Source: Aquirufa ecclesiirivi
GTDB lineage: Bacteria > Bacteroidota > Bacteroidia > Cytophagales > Spirosomataceae
Length of the DNA stretch: 64,000 nucleotides
Assembly: GCF_011250515.1 (NCBI RefSeq)
Contig: NZ_JAANOP010000009.1
Coordinates: forward strand, 1 to 64,000
Direction: 5' to 3'
The notes beneath the pieces are model-generated. The model was not told the DNA's origin. It searched no databases and saw nothing but the letters and a program-made list of their open reading frames with translations. Every line of letters starts with the position of its first letter. The first letter of the stretch is position 1. Position numbers and translations under genes: made by a program. This document shows, in pieces, positions 24,732 through 36,000 of this stretch.

Positions 24732-26879
24732 ATGTCATTTAACATTATTACGAAACATATTTCAATGCCTGACGGCAAGGAAATCCAAATCGAAACTGGC
24801 AAATTAGCCAAACAAGCCGATGGAGCCGTTGTAGTCAAATCAGGAAATATGATGTTGTTAGCTACCGTAGTAGCCAACAAAGAGGCCAAAGAAGGAGTAG
24901 ATTTCCTTCCATTATCTGTTGATTATCAAGAAAAATTTGCGTCCAATGGGCGTATTCCTGGTTCTTTTCTAAAAAGAGAGGCGCGCCTTTCTGATTATGA
25001 AATCCTCATCTCTCGTTTGGTAGATCGCGCTTTGCGTCCAACTTTCCCAGATGATTATCATGCAGATGTACAAGTATTAATCAACTTAATCTCCGCAGAT
25101 TCAGAAGTATTACCAGATGCATTTGTAGGTTTAGCCGCTGCTGCAGCTTTAGCAGTATCAGACATTCCATTTAATGGACCTATATCTGAAGTACGTGTTG
25201 CGAAAATCAACGGAGTATATAAAGTAAATCCAAGCGTTAGCGAATTAGTAGGTGCTAGCCTAGAATTAATCGTTGCAGCCAACGCAAACGACATTTTGAT
25301 GGTAGAAGGCGAAGGAGATGAAGTTTCAGAAGCAGAAATGATCGAAGCTCTACGTATCGCTCACGATGCCATTAAATTACAATGCCAAGCATTGAATGAA
25401 TTAACTGTCGCTTGCGGAAAAACTGAAAAACGTACTTACTCACATGAATCACACAACGAAGAGTTACGTGCTGAACTGTGGAAAAACTACTACGAAAAAT
25501 ACTTAGCCGTAGCTAAACAAGCGAACCCAAAGAAAGACGAACGCAAAGCAGCTTTCAAAGCGATTGTTGACGAGTATATCGCAACATTGCCAGAAGATCA
25601 CTTAGTGAACCTTTCTATGGCAAAAACATATTTACACGATATCGAAAAAGAAGCAGCTCGTCAATTAGTATTGCAAGAGCGCTACCGTTTGGATGGACGT
25701 AAATTGAACGAAATCCGTCAAATAACTTGTGAAGTAGATTATTTACCTACTCCTCACGGTTCTTCCGTATTTACACGTGGAGAAACACAATCTCTGACTA
25801 CCGTAACTTTAGGTACTAAGATGGATGAGCAAATCATCGATCAACCTATGACACAAGGTTATAATAAGTTCATGTTACACTACAACTTCCCTGGATTTTC
25901 AACTGGTGAAGTGAAGCCAAACCGCGGCGTAGGTCGTCGTGAGGTAGGTCATGGTAACTTAGCGATGCGAGCTATCAGAAAAGTACTTCCTAAAATGGAA
26001 GACTTTCCTTATACCTTACGTATAGTTTCCGATATTTTAGAATCCAATGGTTCATCTTCTATGGCAACCGTTTGTGCGGGTACCTTAGCCTTGATGGATG
26101 CTGGAGTAAAAATCAAAGCTCCTGTTTCAGGTATTGCGATGGGTTTAATCTCTGATTCTAAAACAGGTAAGTATGCCGTTCTTTCCGATATCTTAGGTGA
26201 TGAAGATCACTTAGGGGACATGGACTTTAAAGTAACGGGTACCGAAAACGGTATTACAGCTTGTCAAATGGACATTAAAGTTCAAGGACTTTCTTACGAA
26301 GTATTAGTTGAAGCTTTATCTCAAGCTAAAGAAGGACGTTTACACATCTTAAACGAGATGAAAAAAGCGATTCCTCAAGTGAGAGAAGATTTCAAACCTC
26401 AAACTCCTCGTGCTACAGTAATCAAAATCATGAAAGACCAAATTGGTGCGGTAATCGGGCCAGGTGGTAAAGTAGTTCAAGATATACAAAAGCAATCAGG
26501 TGCTACAGTAACGATTGAAGAAAAAGAAGACGGTGGTTATGTTAGCGTATTCTCTGCGAATGGCGCTGCTATGGATCATGCCGTTCGAATGATCAAAGGT
26601 ATCGTGACTATTCCTGAAGTAGGTGAGGTATATGACGGTAAAGTGAAAAACATTCAAGCTTTTGGAGCTTTCGTGGAATTTTTACCTGGTAAAGATGGTT
26701 TACTTCATATCTCTGAGATTTCTTGGGATCGCATCGAAACCATGGATGGCGTTTTCAAAGAAGGAGACAAAGTGAAAGTAAAATTGGTCGAAGTAGACAA
26801 GAAAACAGGAAAATTCCGTTTATCTGCTAAAGTGTTATTACCAAAACCAGAACGTAGCTCAGAAAATTCTGACAACTAA
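24732..26879 (+). CDS. pnp: Polyribonucleotide nucleotidyltransferase (PNPase)
   Basis: A 715-residue phosphorolytic 3'-to-5' exoribonuclease. Two RNase PH domains (about 10-230 and 320-545) flank an all-helical linker. A KH domain with [15 protein letters not shown] follows at about 570, and then an S1 domain from about 635. Full length, with the active second RNase PH core ([25 protein letters not shown]) intact. It is a central enzyme of mRNA turnover. The rpsO-pnp order is widely conserved. It ends just before a hairpin that reaches the rpoD start region. Confidence 0.98.
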   Translation: MSFNIITKHISMPDGKEIQIETGKLAKQADGAVVVKSGNMMLLATVVANKEAKEGVDFLPLSVDYQEKFASNGRIPGSFLKREARLSDYEILISRLVDRALRPTFPDDYHADVQVLINLISADSEVLPDAFVGLAAAAALAVSDIPFNGPISEVRVAKINGVYKVNPSVSELVGASLELIVAANANDILMVEGEGDEVSEAEMIEALRIAHDAIKLQCQALNELTVACGKTEKRTYSHESHNEELRAELWKNYYEKYLAVAKQANPKKDERKAAFKAIVDEYIATLPEDHLVNLSMAKTYLHDIEKEAARQLVLQERYRLDGRKLNEIRQITCEVDYLPTPHGSSVFTRGETQSLTTVTLGTKMDEQIIDQPMTQGYNKFMLHYNFPGFSTGEVKPNRGVGRREVGHGNLAMRAIRKVLPKMEDFPYTLRIVSDILESNGSSSMATVCAGTLALMDAGVKIKAPVSGIAMGLISDSKTGKYAVLSDILGDEDHLGDMDFKVTGTENGITACQMDIKVQGLSYEVLVEALSQAKEGRLHILNEMKKAIPQVREDFKPQTPRATVIKIMKDQIGAVIGPGGKVVQDIQKQSGATVTIEEKEDGGYVSVFSANGAAMDHAVRMIKGIVTIPEVGEVYDGKVKNIQAFGAFVEFLPGKDGLLHISEISWDRIETMDGVFKEGDKVKVKLVEVDKKTGKFRLSAKVLLPKPERSSENSDN

Positions 26880-26890
26880 TATGTTATTTC

Positions 26891-26925
26891 ATGGGTTATA
26901 TGTTTTATATAACCCATTCATTCTT
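26891..26925 (+). terminator. Hairpin between pnp and rpoD
   Basis: A perfect 10-bp stem (ATGGGTTATA/TATAACCCAT) with a 7-nt loop is followed by a T-rich tract. Its end is only about 12 nt before the rpoD ATG at 26938, so no room is left for a standard promoter downstream. Confidence 0.65.
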
Positions 26926-26937
26926 TTGTAAGCCCCT

Positions 26938-27801
26938 ATGAGACAGCTAAAAATTAGCAAACAGATTACCAACAGGGAGAGTCAATCACTCGACAAATAC
27001 CTTCAAGAAATTGGCAAGGTGGATTTGTTGACCCCAGACGAGGAAGTAATCCTCGCTCAAAAAATTAGAGATGGGGACCAATTATCCTTAGAACGTCTCA
27101 CGAAAGCCAATTTACGTTTCGTCGTTTCAGTGGCAAAACAATATCAAAACCAAGGTCTTAGCCTAGGAGACTTAATCAACGAAGGTAACTTAGGTCTGAT
27201 TAAGGCTGCTCAGCGTTTTGATGAAACTCGTGGATTTAAATTTATTTCTTATGCTGTATGGTGGATTCGTCAATCTATCCTACAAGCATTAGCTGAACAA
27301 TCTAGAATTGTACGTTTGCCTTTGAACCGCGTTGGTTCATTGAATAAAATTTCAAAAACCTTTTCTGAACTAGAACAAAAATTCGAACGCGAACCTTCTC
27401 CCGAAGAATTAGCCGAAGTTTTAGAAATTTCGACCGGCGAGGTAGTTGATACTTTAAAAATATCAGGTCGTCACGTCTCTATGGACGCACCATTTGTTCA
27501 AGGAGAAGAAAATTCCCTTTTGGACGTACTAGAAAATGATTCTGAAGACAAACCTGATTCTGGTTTGATCAATGATTCACTTCGTAGAGAGGTTCAACGT
27601 GCTCTTTCTACCTTAACACAACGTGAAGCCGATGTGGTGACCTTGTATTTTGGATTGAATGGAGAACATGCCATGACTTTAGAAGAAATTGGAGAAAAAT
27701 TCAATTTAACGCGTGAACGTGTAAGACAAATCAAAGAAAAAGCGATTCGTCGTTTACGTCACACTTCGAGAAGTAAAGCACTGAAAACATATCTTGGATA
27801 A
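26938..27801 (+). CDS. rpoD: RNA polymerase primary sigma factor (RpoD/SigA)
   Basis: A 287-residue sigma-70 factor. It has region 1.2 ([20 protein letters not shown]), region 2 ([40 protein letters not shown] and [12 protein letters not shown]), region 3, and region 4 ending in the helix-turn-helix [28 protein letters not shown]. The missing region 1.1 is normal for the Bacteroidota primary sigma factor, which recognises TAnnTTTG promoters like those marked in this window. It follows pnp by 58 nt and is followed by a strong terminator that abuts menD. Confidence 0.97.
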   Translation: MRQLKISKQITNRESQSLDKYLQEIGKVDLLTPDEEVILAQKIRDGDQLSLERLTKANLRFVVSVAKQYQNQGLSLGDLINEGNLGLIKAAQRFDETRGFKFISYAVWWIRQSILQALAEQSRIVRLPLNRVGSLNKISKTFSELEQKFEREPSPEELAEVLEISTGEVVDTLKISGRHVSMDAPFVQGEENSLLDVLENDSEDKPDSGLINDSLRREVQRALSTLTQREADVVTLYFGLNGEHAMTLEEIGEKFNLTRERVRQIKEKAIRRLRHTSRSKALKTYLG

Positions 27802-27804
27802 TTT

Positions 27805-27831
27805 TAAAAAGCCTCTAACGAGGCTTTTTTT
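27805..27831 (+). terminator. Rho-independent terminator of rpoD, abutting menD
   Basis: Stem AAAAGCCTC/GAGGCTTTT with loop TAAC, then a T run ending at 27831. The menD ATG is at 27836, so a promoter cannot fit between them. Confidence 0.92.
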
Positions 27832-27835
27832 ACCT

Positions 27836-29524
27836 ATGGCCTTTCCCTCTGGACTTGTAGAACTGATCGAGACCCTTAGCCAACATGGTGTAGAGCAGGC
27901 TGTTATATGCCCTGGATCTAGAAATGCACCCATCATGCTGGCGATTAGTCGTAACTCGGCAATTCAATCATTTTCTATTAGTGATGAACGTTCCGCTGGC
28001 TTTTTTGCCTTAGGTTTAGCCCTTCATTCGAAAAAGCCTGTCATCCTTTGTTGTACCTCGGGTTCAGCTGCTTTAAATATGGCTCCTGCCATGGCAGAGG
28101 CCTATTTTCAAGAAGTTCCACTGATTGTATTAACCGCAGATCGTCCTCAAGAATGGATCGGTCAATGGGATGGACAAACCATCTATCAAGAGCGAATTTT
28201 TGGATTACATGCCAAACAATATTTTTCTTATTCTACTCAAGCAAACGAGTCTCCAGATGAAATTTGGTACCGAAATAGAATAGCCAATGATGCTTTTTGG
28301 TCTGCATTTTCTTCTCCACAAGGTCCAGTACAGATTAATATTCCTATTAAAGAGCCATTTTACCCAGAAAAAGGAGAAGCTCTTCCGATCGCTAAACCAA
28401 GTAGAAAAATTCAGAAATGGATTGCTCCTAAATCCTTGGATATAGCTACCAAAACATTCATCCAACGACAAATTAGTATTTCATCTAAAATCGTAGTAAC
28501 AGTAGGTCAATTACAACAAAGTCCTGCCATTCAATCGGCTGTAGCTGCTTTAATGAAGAAAGGAATTCCCGTTTTAGCTGATTCCATAGCCAATTTATCT
28601 GGTATAGCCTTTGATAGCCATGATTTGATTCTCGCTAACTCGAATATGTGGGAAAGCCTCCAACCTGATCTACACATTCACCTAGGAAAAAGCTTTGTGA
28701 CGAAAAGAATCAAGCAATTTTTAAGGTCAAATGATCATAAACAAGAATGGCAAATAAATTCACATCCCTATGATCTTATCTCGGATCCTTTCAAAGGTGT
28801 GCAACATATTTTTGAAATTGATGAAGTAGACTTCTTGAATGAATTAGTTCTACTGAACTTTTCAGAAAAACAACAAACCTATTTTCAGGCATGGAAAAAG
28901 GCAGATGAAGTCGTTTCTACAAAACGATCAACTAGCATTAATGAATGGAATGAATTGGGTATTTTCCAAAAAATTGCCCAGAATTTACCTCCATACAATG
29001 CTGAAATACACGTAGCTAACTCACTAGCAGTCAGATACTTAAATTGGGTGAATTTTGTTCCAAAAGGCCTTGAGGTATTTGCAAACAGAGGCACTTCAGG
29101 TATAGATGGATGTTTGAGTACAGCCGTAGGAGCAGCCCAAGGCAATCCTAATTTAGTGATTTCCATCATAGGTGATGTCGCTTTTCACTATGATAAAAAT
29201 GCCCTTTGGAACTCATATGTTCCCAATAACTTAAGGATTATCCTGATGAATAATCAGGGTGGGGGCATCTTCAGAAATTTAGAAGGAGCCAAAGACCTAC
29301 CTGAATTGGAAGGATTCATGGAAACTCAGCAAGTATTTCATGCTGAAAATACAGCTAAGGACGCAGGTATCAATTACATCCATGTAAAAAATAATGATGA
29401 ATTACTCCATGCTTTAAGGCACTTTTTCCAGGAATCAGAAAAGGCTCAATTAATGGAAATTGAAAGTAATTCTAGCATCAATGCTGCCGCTTTAGCCGAA
29501 TATATGGCCTTATTTAAGGGCTAA
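27836..29524 (+). CDS. menD: 2-succinyl-5-enolpyruvyl-6-hydroxy-3-cyclohexene-1-carboxylate synthase
   Basis: A 562-residue thiamine-diphosphate enzyme of menaquinone synthesis that joins isochorismate and 2-oxoglutarate. The N-terminal cofactor-activating Glu51 is seen in SISDERSAGF. CPGSRNAP (25-32), TSGSAALNMAPAMAEAYFQEVPLIVLTADRP and the C-terminal diphosphate-binding IIGDVAFHYDKNAL...NNQGGGIFR are all present. The ATG at 27836 matches the family start; an upstream frame would read through the rpoD terminator. The last 15 nt overlap the oppositely oriented TPR lipoprotein gene. Confidence 0.96.
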   Translation: MAFPSGLVELIETLSQHGVEQAVICPGSRNAPIMLAISRNSAIQSFSISDERSAGFFALGLALHSKKPVILCCTSGSAALNMAPAMAEAYFQEVPLIVLTADRPQEWIGQWDGQTIYQERIFGLHAKQYFSYSTQANESPDEIWYRNRIANDAFWSAFSSPQGPVQINIPIKEPFYPEKGEALPIAKPSRKIQKWIAPKSLDIATKTFIQRQISISSKIVVTVGQLQQSPAIQSAVAALMKKGIPVLADSIANLSGIAFDSHDLILANSNMWESLQPDLHIHLGKSFVTKRIKQFLRSNDHKQEWQINSHPYDLISDPFKGVQHIFEIDEVDFLNELVLLNFSEKQQTYFQAWKKADEVVSTKRSTSINEWNELGIFQKIAQNLPPYNAEIHVANSLAVRYLNWVNFVPKGLEVFANRGTSGIDGCLSTAVGAAQGNPNLVISIIGDVAFHYDKNALWNSYVPNNLRIILMNNQGGGIFRNLEGAKDLPELEGFMETQQVFHAENTAKDAGINYIHVKNNDELLHALRHFFQESEKAQLMEIESNSSINAAALAEYMALFKG

Positions 29525-30265
29525 TTCCTTATTGATTTTCTCTAAATTCTTCAAAAATAAGGCATTGTTAGGCTCTATTTCCAATGCTTTACGCACCCAC
29601 TTTTCGGCCAACTTCCACTGCCTTCTTTCGATTTCCAAATAACCTAAATTATTGTAAATCAAGTGCTTATATTTTCCCTTGGTAAGAGCACGTCGAAAAG
29701 CTGTTTCTGCTAAATCCAACTCACCCATCGTCTGTAGCACCACTCCCTTATTAATCATGGCTTCCACCAAATTACTATCTAATTGAATGGCCTTATCATA
29801 AGAAGCCAAAGCTTGATTATTGGTTTCCATTTCAAAAAAAATATCACCTTGTAATCGATGACAAGCCGATGAGTCTGGAAAAAGCTTCACTAATTTTTGT
29901 GCCTCCAACGCTGCCTCATCTAACCGTTTCATATTTTGAAGCATTTCCACCTTTTTAAATAGGGCAGGAGCAAATTGAGCATCCAGTGAAACGGCTTCTG
30001 AAAAATCAGTTAAGGCTTCCTCATTTTTTTCCAATTGCTCATAAATCAAACCTCGATTATAATAGGCGTCCGAAAAATCCTTTTTCTTTAATATGGCTTC
30101 ACTATACCATTTAATTGCCTCAAAGTATTCTTTTTCCTTAAACTTTTGATTTCCTCTCAAAAAAAACTGAGTCGCCTCTTTTTTCTCTTTTTCAGCATCA
30201 CAAGAAAATAACCCGACAAAAATCAGCAGGCAAAAGAACGAGCTTAATCGATTCGTTGAAAACAT
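29510..30265 (-). CDS. TPR-repeat lipoprotein
   Basis: A 251-residue predicted lipoprotein. The signal peptide ends in a lipobox (VGLFSC, Cys22), followed by Asp-Ala. About six TPR repeats then run to the end, with typical pairs such as AYYNRGLIYEQLEKNEEALTDFSEA and MINKGVVLQTMGELDLAETAFRRAL. It is probably an envelope protein-protein interaction scaffold. No enzyme domain is present. Its stop lies inside menD (15-nt tail overlap). The gene is monocistronic and diverges from the cyclophilin gene. Confidence 0.88.
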   Translation of the reverse strand: MFSTNRLSSFFCLLIFVGLFSCDAEKEKKEATQFFLRGNQKFKEKEYFEAIKWYSEAILKKKDFSDAYYNRGLIYEQLEKNEEALTDFSEAVSLDAQFAPALFKKVEMLQNMKRLDEAALEAQKLVKLFPDSSACHRLQGDIFFEMETNNQALASYDKAIQLDSNLVEAMINKGVVLQTMGELDLAETAFRRALTKGKYKHLIYNNLGYLEIERRQWKLAEKWVRKALEIEPNNALFLKNLEKINKELALK

Positions 30266-30355
30266 GAGGTGGCTTAAGTTTAGTCAATTAAAAGAATTCA
30301 ATTTAAATAATTCAAATTTCATTCGCATCTTTGTGCCTCAAAATTAAATGAAATT

Positions 30356-30796
30356 ATGGCATACGCAGAAATGTTGACCGATAAAGGGTTAATGAAAATT
30401 GAATTTTATGAGGAAGATGCTCCCATTCACGTGAAAAACTTCATTGATTTGTCCAATAAAGGATTTTATGATGGAGTAACATTTCACCGAGTAATTGCTG
30501 ATTTTGTGATTCAAGGAGGAGATCCAACAGGAACAGGTGCAGGTGGTCCTGGATATTCTATTCCCTGCGAATTAACAGGAAATAATCAATTCCATGATCG
30601 TGGTGTATTGTCAATGGCTCACCGTGGACCCAATACAGGTGGTTCTCAATTCTTCATCTGTCATTCAAGAAACAATACAGCTCATTTAGATCGCAAGCAT
30701 ACTTGTTTTGGAAAGGTGGTTGAAGGTTTAGAGGTGATTGATTTAATCCGTGAAGGAGATAAAATCCAAAGTATCAAAATCGTAGAAGAGGCTTAG
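30356..30796 (+). CDS. Cyclophilin-type peptidyl-prolyl cis-trans isomerase
   Basis: A 146-residue cytoplasmic cyclophilin without a signal peptide. The active-site pattern FHRVIADFVIQGGDPTGTGAGGPGYSI and GGSQFFICHSRNNTAHLDRKHTCFGKVVEG are complete, so an active isomerase is expected. A weak -7-like CATCTTTG is at 30326-30333. A 78-residue gene follows after 3 nt in the same operon. Confidence 0.93.
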   Translation: MAYAEMLTDKGLMKIEFYEEDAPIHVKNFIDLSNKGFYDGVTFHRVIADFVIQGGDPTGTGAGGPGYSIPCELTGNNQFHDRGVLSMAHRGPNTGGSQFFICHSRNNTAHLDRKHTCFGKVVEGLEVIDLIREGDKIQSIKIVEEA

Positions 30797-30799
30797 AAT

Positions 30800-31036
30800 A
30801 TGCATTTCATCAAAGAAATTCCCCACGAATCCATGCGAATTTCCTTGTTTGAATGGAACTCCAAATACATTGTGAAGTTTGAAGCGCCTAATTTAGAACA
30901 GAGCTACAAATTTTCTGTTTTGGACTTTTCCTCTCAAAAAGAAATAGAGGAGCTGGCATCCAGCTCCTCCTTTCAAACGTATGTCCTGAATAATTTCCAT
31001 TCCATGTATACCGAAATGGGCAAACATATCAATTAA
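30800..31036 (+). CDS. Small unidentified protein
   Basis: A 78-residue soluble protein I cannot assign. The sequence has alternating charged and hydrophobic stretches (MRISLFEWNSKYIVKFEAPNLEQSYK) that suggest a small alpha/beta fold. It begins 3 nt after the cyclophilin stop and is probably cotranscribed. Its stop codon interlocks with that of the M61 peptidase on the other strand (4-nt overlap at 31033-31036). Codon use looks like the neighbours, so it is probably a genuine conserved hypothetical. Confidence 0.65.
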   Translation: MHFIKEIPHESMRISLFEWNSKYIVKFEAPNLEQSYKFSVLDFSSQKEIEELASSSSFQTYVLNNFHSMYTEMGKHIN

Positions 31037-32832
31037 TTGATTTTACCCAACCACTTCATTCGCAATGCTTTTTGACTTTCAGTCAAATTTGTCATCGAAC
31101 TAATTTTATAAGCTGCCAAATTGGATTTACCCACTGGTATAGCTAAAGTTCTTTCTAAACCATCCCGACGAACCGTAAACAAAATAGTATCACCTACTTG
31201 TTTGTCTTTCAAGGTCTTATCTACACTTTCAAAAGTTTCCGCATTCACTTTTAAAACTTCATCTCCTACATTCAAGCCGTGATCGTAAGCTGTACTTCCT
31301 TTTAAGACTGTTGAAATTTTCCCAGCTGTAACGGTAAATCCTACGTAAGGAGTCGTTTTTCCTAGGTTTGCATCTGTCCATTCATATCCTACTTCATGCA
31401 GTAAATTGGCATAATCCGGTTTCATTGTCCCATAAACCAATTGCTGGAAAATAGTTTTAGCCGATGTACCTGCGACAGATGAAAAGGCATTTTCTAATTC
31501 CGCATCCGTAAATCCCCTTTGTTGTTTCAAATAATAATTTTGGTATAAATAACGGAATACATCGTCTAAATTCGCTTTACCTTGGCTATGTTTAATTATC
31601 CAAAGATTCAATACCGTTCCAAGCACAGATCCCTTGGAATAATACGATACCGTGGAATTTCTACTATTTTCATTAGGACGATAGTATTTAATCCAAGCAT
31701 CCCATGAAGCTGATGCGGCTGATTCTACTTTATTTCCAGGTGTATTTTCTACCGATGTAATTTCATCAGCAACTCCTTTTAAATAAGCGTCTGTATTGGT
31801 TTGACCAGAACGTTGCAATATCAAAGCTCCGTAATAGGATGTCATCCCTTCAGACAACCATAAATTATGCGTGTAATTTTCAATTTCATAATCAAATGGT
31901 CCTAGAGCCTTCGGACGAATACGCTTCACATTCCATAAATGGAAATATTCATGAGATAATAAACCCAAGATACCATGGTAACCATTTTCTGTTTCATAGG
32001 CAGTACGAGCAACTTGACAAGTAGTAGAATACAAGTGCTCCAAACCACCTGATCCTTTTTGTAAGTTATGGATAATGAATAGATAATGATCACAAGGATG
32101 TTGGCCAATCACGCGAGCCGCTTCTTCACACATTTTCTTCACATCCGCAATGAATTTGGTTGTGTCTACCTTAGCAGGACCATAAAAGGCAATTTGATGT
32201 GGAATATTTCCAACCTTAAATTCAAACACTTGATGATTTCCTATCTCAATCGGGGAATCAATTAGCTCATCCAAGTTTTTAGCCTCATAGGTTTGAGCTG
32301 CCGTTTGTTTCAAAGCGGTAGAAATCTTTTGAAATGATTTATATGGATTAATTTGAACCGACTGAGCTTGTTGAGAAAACTCATTGACATATAATAATAC
32401 AGAGGCAGGATTGATATAGCCATGTGTATCATCTAAGAAAGAAGTTCGAACAGATAACTCAAAGGCATATACGTCATAAGAAATACTTACTTGCTTTTGA
32501 CCTTTAGTCAAATACACACGCCAAGTATTTTTATTGATCTTCTCCACAGGAACAGTTGTTCCGTTTTTTACTGTGGTTAAAGACTCTACATTACGCGCAA
32601 ATTCTCGAATCAAATAGGAGCCAGGAGTCCAAGCTGCCATTTTAAAATCCACATAGGGCTTGTTCCAAAGCCTTTGACTTAGGTCTACGCTAGTTTTGAC
32701 TTGAAAGTAATGAGTGTGCGGTGCTGGCATACTAATTTCATGCCGAAGAACAGGAGTGGCGCCAAAGCCTAAAAGGTTGATTCCCAACAAAAGTGTGGCG
32801 AACACAAGAGAATTTAATGTGAATTTTATCAT
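31033..32832 (-). CDS. M61-family metallopeptidase with PDZ domain
   Basis: A 599-residue exported peptidase. The signal sequence is about 1-25 and is followed by the M61 N-terminal beta domain. The catalytic zinc motif is H294-E-x-x-H298 (SHEYFHLWNVKRIRP), with the third ligand Glu328 in LSEGMTSYYG. A PDZ domain fills about 495-580 (GSTAYDHGLNVGDEVLKVN). The family includes glycyl aminopeptidases and is frequent in Bacteroidota. Length and motifs are normal. The gene is monocistronic; its start region diverges from the large TPR operon at 33014. Confidence 0.92.
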   Translation of the reverse strand: MIKFTLNSLVFATLLLGINLLGFGATPVLRHEISMPAPHTHYFQVKTSVDLSQRLWNKPYVDFKMAAWTPGSYLIREFARNVESLTTVKNGTTVPVEKINKNTWRVYLTKGQKQVSISYDVYAFELSVRTSFLDDTHGYINPASVLLYVNEFSQQAQSVQINPYKSFQKISTALKQTAAQTYEAKNLDELIDSPIEIGNHQVFEFKVGNIPHQIAFYGPAKVDTTKFIADVKKMCEEAARVIGQHPCDHYLFIIHNLQKGSGGLEHLYSTTCQVARTAYETENGYHGILGLLSHEYFHLWNVKRIRPKALGPFDYEIENYTHNLWLSEGMTSYYGALILQRSGQTNTDAYLKGVADEITSVENTPGNKVESAASASWDAWIKYYRPNENSRNSTVSYYSKGSVLGTVLNLWIIKHSQGKANLDDVFRYLYQNYYLKQQRGFTDAELENAFSSVAGTSAKTIFQQLVYGTMKPDYANLLHEVGYEWTDANLGKTTPYVGFTVTAGKISTVLKGSTAYDHGLNVGDEVLKVNAETFESVDKTLKDKQVGDTILFTVRRDGLERTLAIPVGKSNLAAYKISSMTNLTESQKALRMKWLGKIN

Positions 32833-33013
32833 GGAAATGTAAATATGAAAGGTTGATTAGGTGTAGGATGCAAAGATAGGAAAATCGGCTTAATCAAACT
32901 AAAATTGGCCATTGTATCCCCAATTTAGCCTAAATAAATTGGACTGGTGCAACAATTAATTGGAAGAAAAATCGTATTATTGTAGTAATTGAGAATGCTG
33001 TAATCTTCTACAA

Positions 33014-36000
33014 ATGAGAAAACAAAATCGTACGCTTTGCTGGATTCCAGCTATTTTATTTTTCATGCTTTCTTGGTCGGTGGTAGCACAACAAACCTTG
33101 AGTTTCGGGGATCAAACGCTCCACTTTCGACAAGCCAAAGAATATTTTGATTCAAAAAATTATGTAGCGGCGAAGGAAGAGTTTTCTGCCTATTTGGCGA
33201 GTTTGGAACCTCTAAATAATGAGCAAGCTGGTCAGCGAGTTTTAGCAGAATATTACATGACCATGTGTACACTTTACATGAGTCAGCCTGAAGCTGAAAT
33301 TGTTGCCGACCGTTTTGTAGCTAATTATCCTGAACATCCTCAAGCTGTTAAATTAATGCGAGGAATTGGAAGTTTCTTTTACGATAATGGAGATTACAAA
33401 AAAGCCATCAAATACTTAAGTAAATCTTCCGATACCAATTTAGAGGCCAAATTCAAATTAGCAGTTTCCTATTATCAATTGAAGGATATTAGAGAGGCCT
33501 TACCCTTATTCAATGAAATTAAAGTAGAGCCAGAAGAGGAATTCGCCTTTGCAGCAGCATATTATGCGGGTGTTATCAATTTTGGTGAAAAACGCTTCGG
33601 TGAAGCCAATACTGACTTCAAAAAAGCCGAAGGTTCTAGTCGTTTTAGAAAAGATATTCCCAATTGGATAGCCATGTGTTATTTTCATGAAGGAAAATTC
33701 AATGAGTTGTTAAACTATGCTGAGCCCATCTTAAAGCAGAAAAAAGCAGGCTATAATTTAGACGAATTATCTCTTTTAGTTGCAGAGGTGCAGTTTAAAC
33801 TAGGTTATTTTGAAAAAGCGGCGATTAGTTATAGTTTGTACAAAAAACTAAATCCCACTAAAATCACTTCAGAGATTCAATATCGTTTTGGTTACGCTTT
33901 ATACAAAACCAATAAATTCAATGAGGCTTCGGATGAATTAAAAGCCTTAGCTAGTAAAAAAGATACATTGGCTCAATATGCTGCTTTTACTTTAGGTTTG
34001 GCACAATTGAAATCTGGAAATCTGGAAGCTACTCTGCAGGCATTTGGTCAAGCCAAAGATTTATCATTCAATGCTCAAATTCAAGAAGAAGCCTATTTCA
34101 ACTTTGCTAAGGTACTATTAGACTTAGGAAAGGCGAGTGAAACCATTTATGCTATTCAAGAATTCAACAAAAAATATCCCAACAGTAAGTTTACCGAAGA
34201 GTCCACGGAATTGGTGGCAGATGCATTTATCCATTCCAATAATATTCAAGCGGCTTTGGATTATTTGAAAGGTCTAGCCAACCGAAATGCCAAATTAAAT
34301 GCCGCTTACCAAACCTTGACCTATAATTTAGGTGTAAAGGCCTACAATGAGAATAAGTTTGATCAGGCTTTAGAATTGTTCCAAACCTCTTCAGAAAACC
34401 CAGAGAGTGCTGATTTGAAATTTCAAGCTTTATTTGGGAAAGGAGAGGCCTTGTCTCAACAAAAGAAATATGAGCAAGCCATTCAAGCATATACTCCTTT
34501 GTTGATTGGTACGCCTCCAGTAGCCAAACCGAACGATTTCCTACAAAAAGTTCGTATGGGTTTAGCTTATGCCTATTTCAACATCAAAGACTTTAACAAG
34601 GCCAATGTGCTGTTTAAAGCCTATGTAGATCGCTTGAAATTGAGTCCAGATGCCAAAAACAATCCGACCATTTTAATTCGTTTGGCCGATACCTATTTAG
34701 TTTCTAAAAAATACGATGATGCCTTAACTTATTACAATCAAGCAATAGACTTGGCTAAAACAGAAAAGGATTATGCACTATACCAAAAAGGTGTGACCTT
34801 GACTTATTTGAATCGTGATACTGAGGCGAAAGCAAGTTTCAAACAACTAAGAACTTCTTTTCCGAATTCTAAATATGTAGATGATGCGGCGTTCCAAGAA
34901 AATGTCATATCCTTCAATACGAATAAATACAAAGAAGCGATTGCTGGATTCACGGATTTAATCGAAACGAATTCAAAGAGTCCCTATTTTACACAAGCAT
35001 TATTGAAGCGTGCACAATCTTATGCCAATACCAATCAGCATGAGTTATCCATTGTGGATTATAAACGCATCATTCAGGAATTCCCTACCGACAAAACGGC
35101 TAAAGATGCCTTGGTTGGCCTTCAAGAAGAATTAAACGAAGTAGGTAGACCAGAAGATTTCGGACAATTATTAGGCAACTTCCAAAAAAGTAGTCCAGAT
35201 GAAGCAGAAAATGTGGATTTAGAATATCGAGCGGCTAAGGGTATTTACCTCGGTGAAAAATACGACAAAGCCATTGCTCCATTGAAAGCATTCATTGAAA
35301 AATATCCAAATAATGAAAATTTAGTGGAAGCTACCTTCTTAATTGCTGATGCCGCATATCGTACCAATAACAAAACAGAGGCGTTGGTTTATTACAAAAA
35401 GATGGTTGAACAAAATGTCCATCCACAGATCAACAAAGCCATACAACGTAGTGCGGAAATCGAATTAGAAAATAAAAATTATTCCGCTTCTGCTACTTTG
35501 TATCACTTGTATAAATCCAAATATACCGGAGCTAAAGATCAATTAGTAGCAAATAATGGCTTGTTGAACACCTTCTTGGAGGCGAATATGTTGGATTCTG
35601 CTGCTTACATCACAGATGAATTAATTCAATTAAAAGAAATCAGTGAAGAAGAAAAAGCAAAATTGGCTGAAAAGATGGCCGCGACCTTTGAAACGGGTGG
35701 AGATGTCATCAACCAAAGAAATTGGTTGGGTATCACGATTAATTTGGATAAAAATGACATTGGCGCTTTAGCACAATTAAAATTGGCGAGTCTTTTGTAT
35801 AAAGAATCTAAATTCAAAGAGTCGAGCGATATGATTTTAGATAAATTCAGAAATGTATTTTCGGAAGCTTCCGATGCCATTTTAGGTAAAGCTTATATCT
35901 TATTGGCTGATAATTTTATCGCTTTAAAGAATATCCCACAAGCTAGAGCTACCTTAAAATCCATTGTAGATAACTCAAGTGACGCAGAAGTTATCCAAGC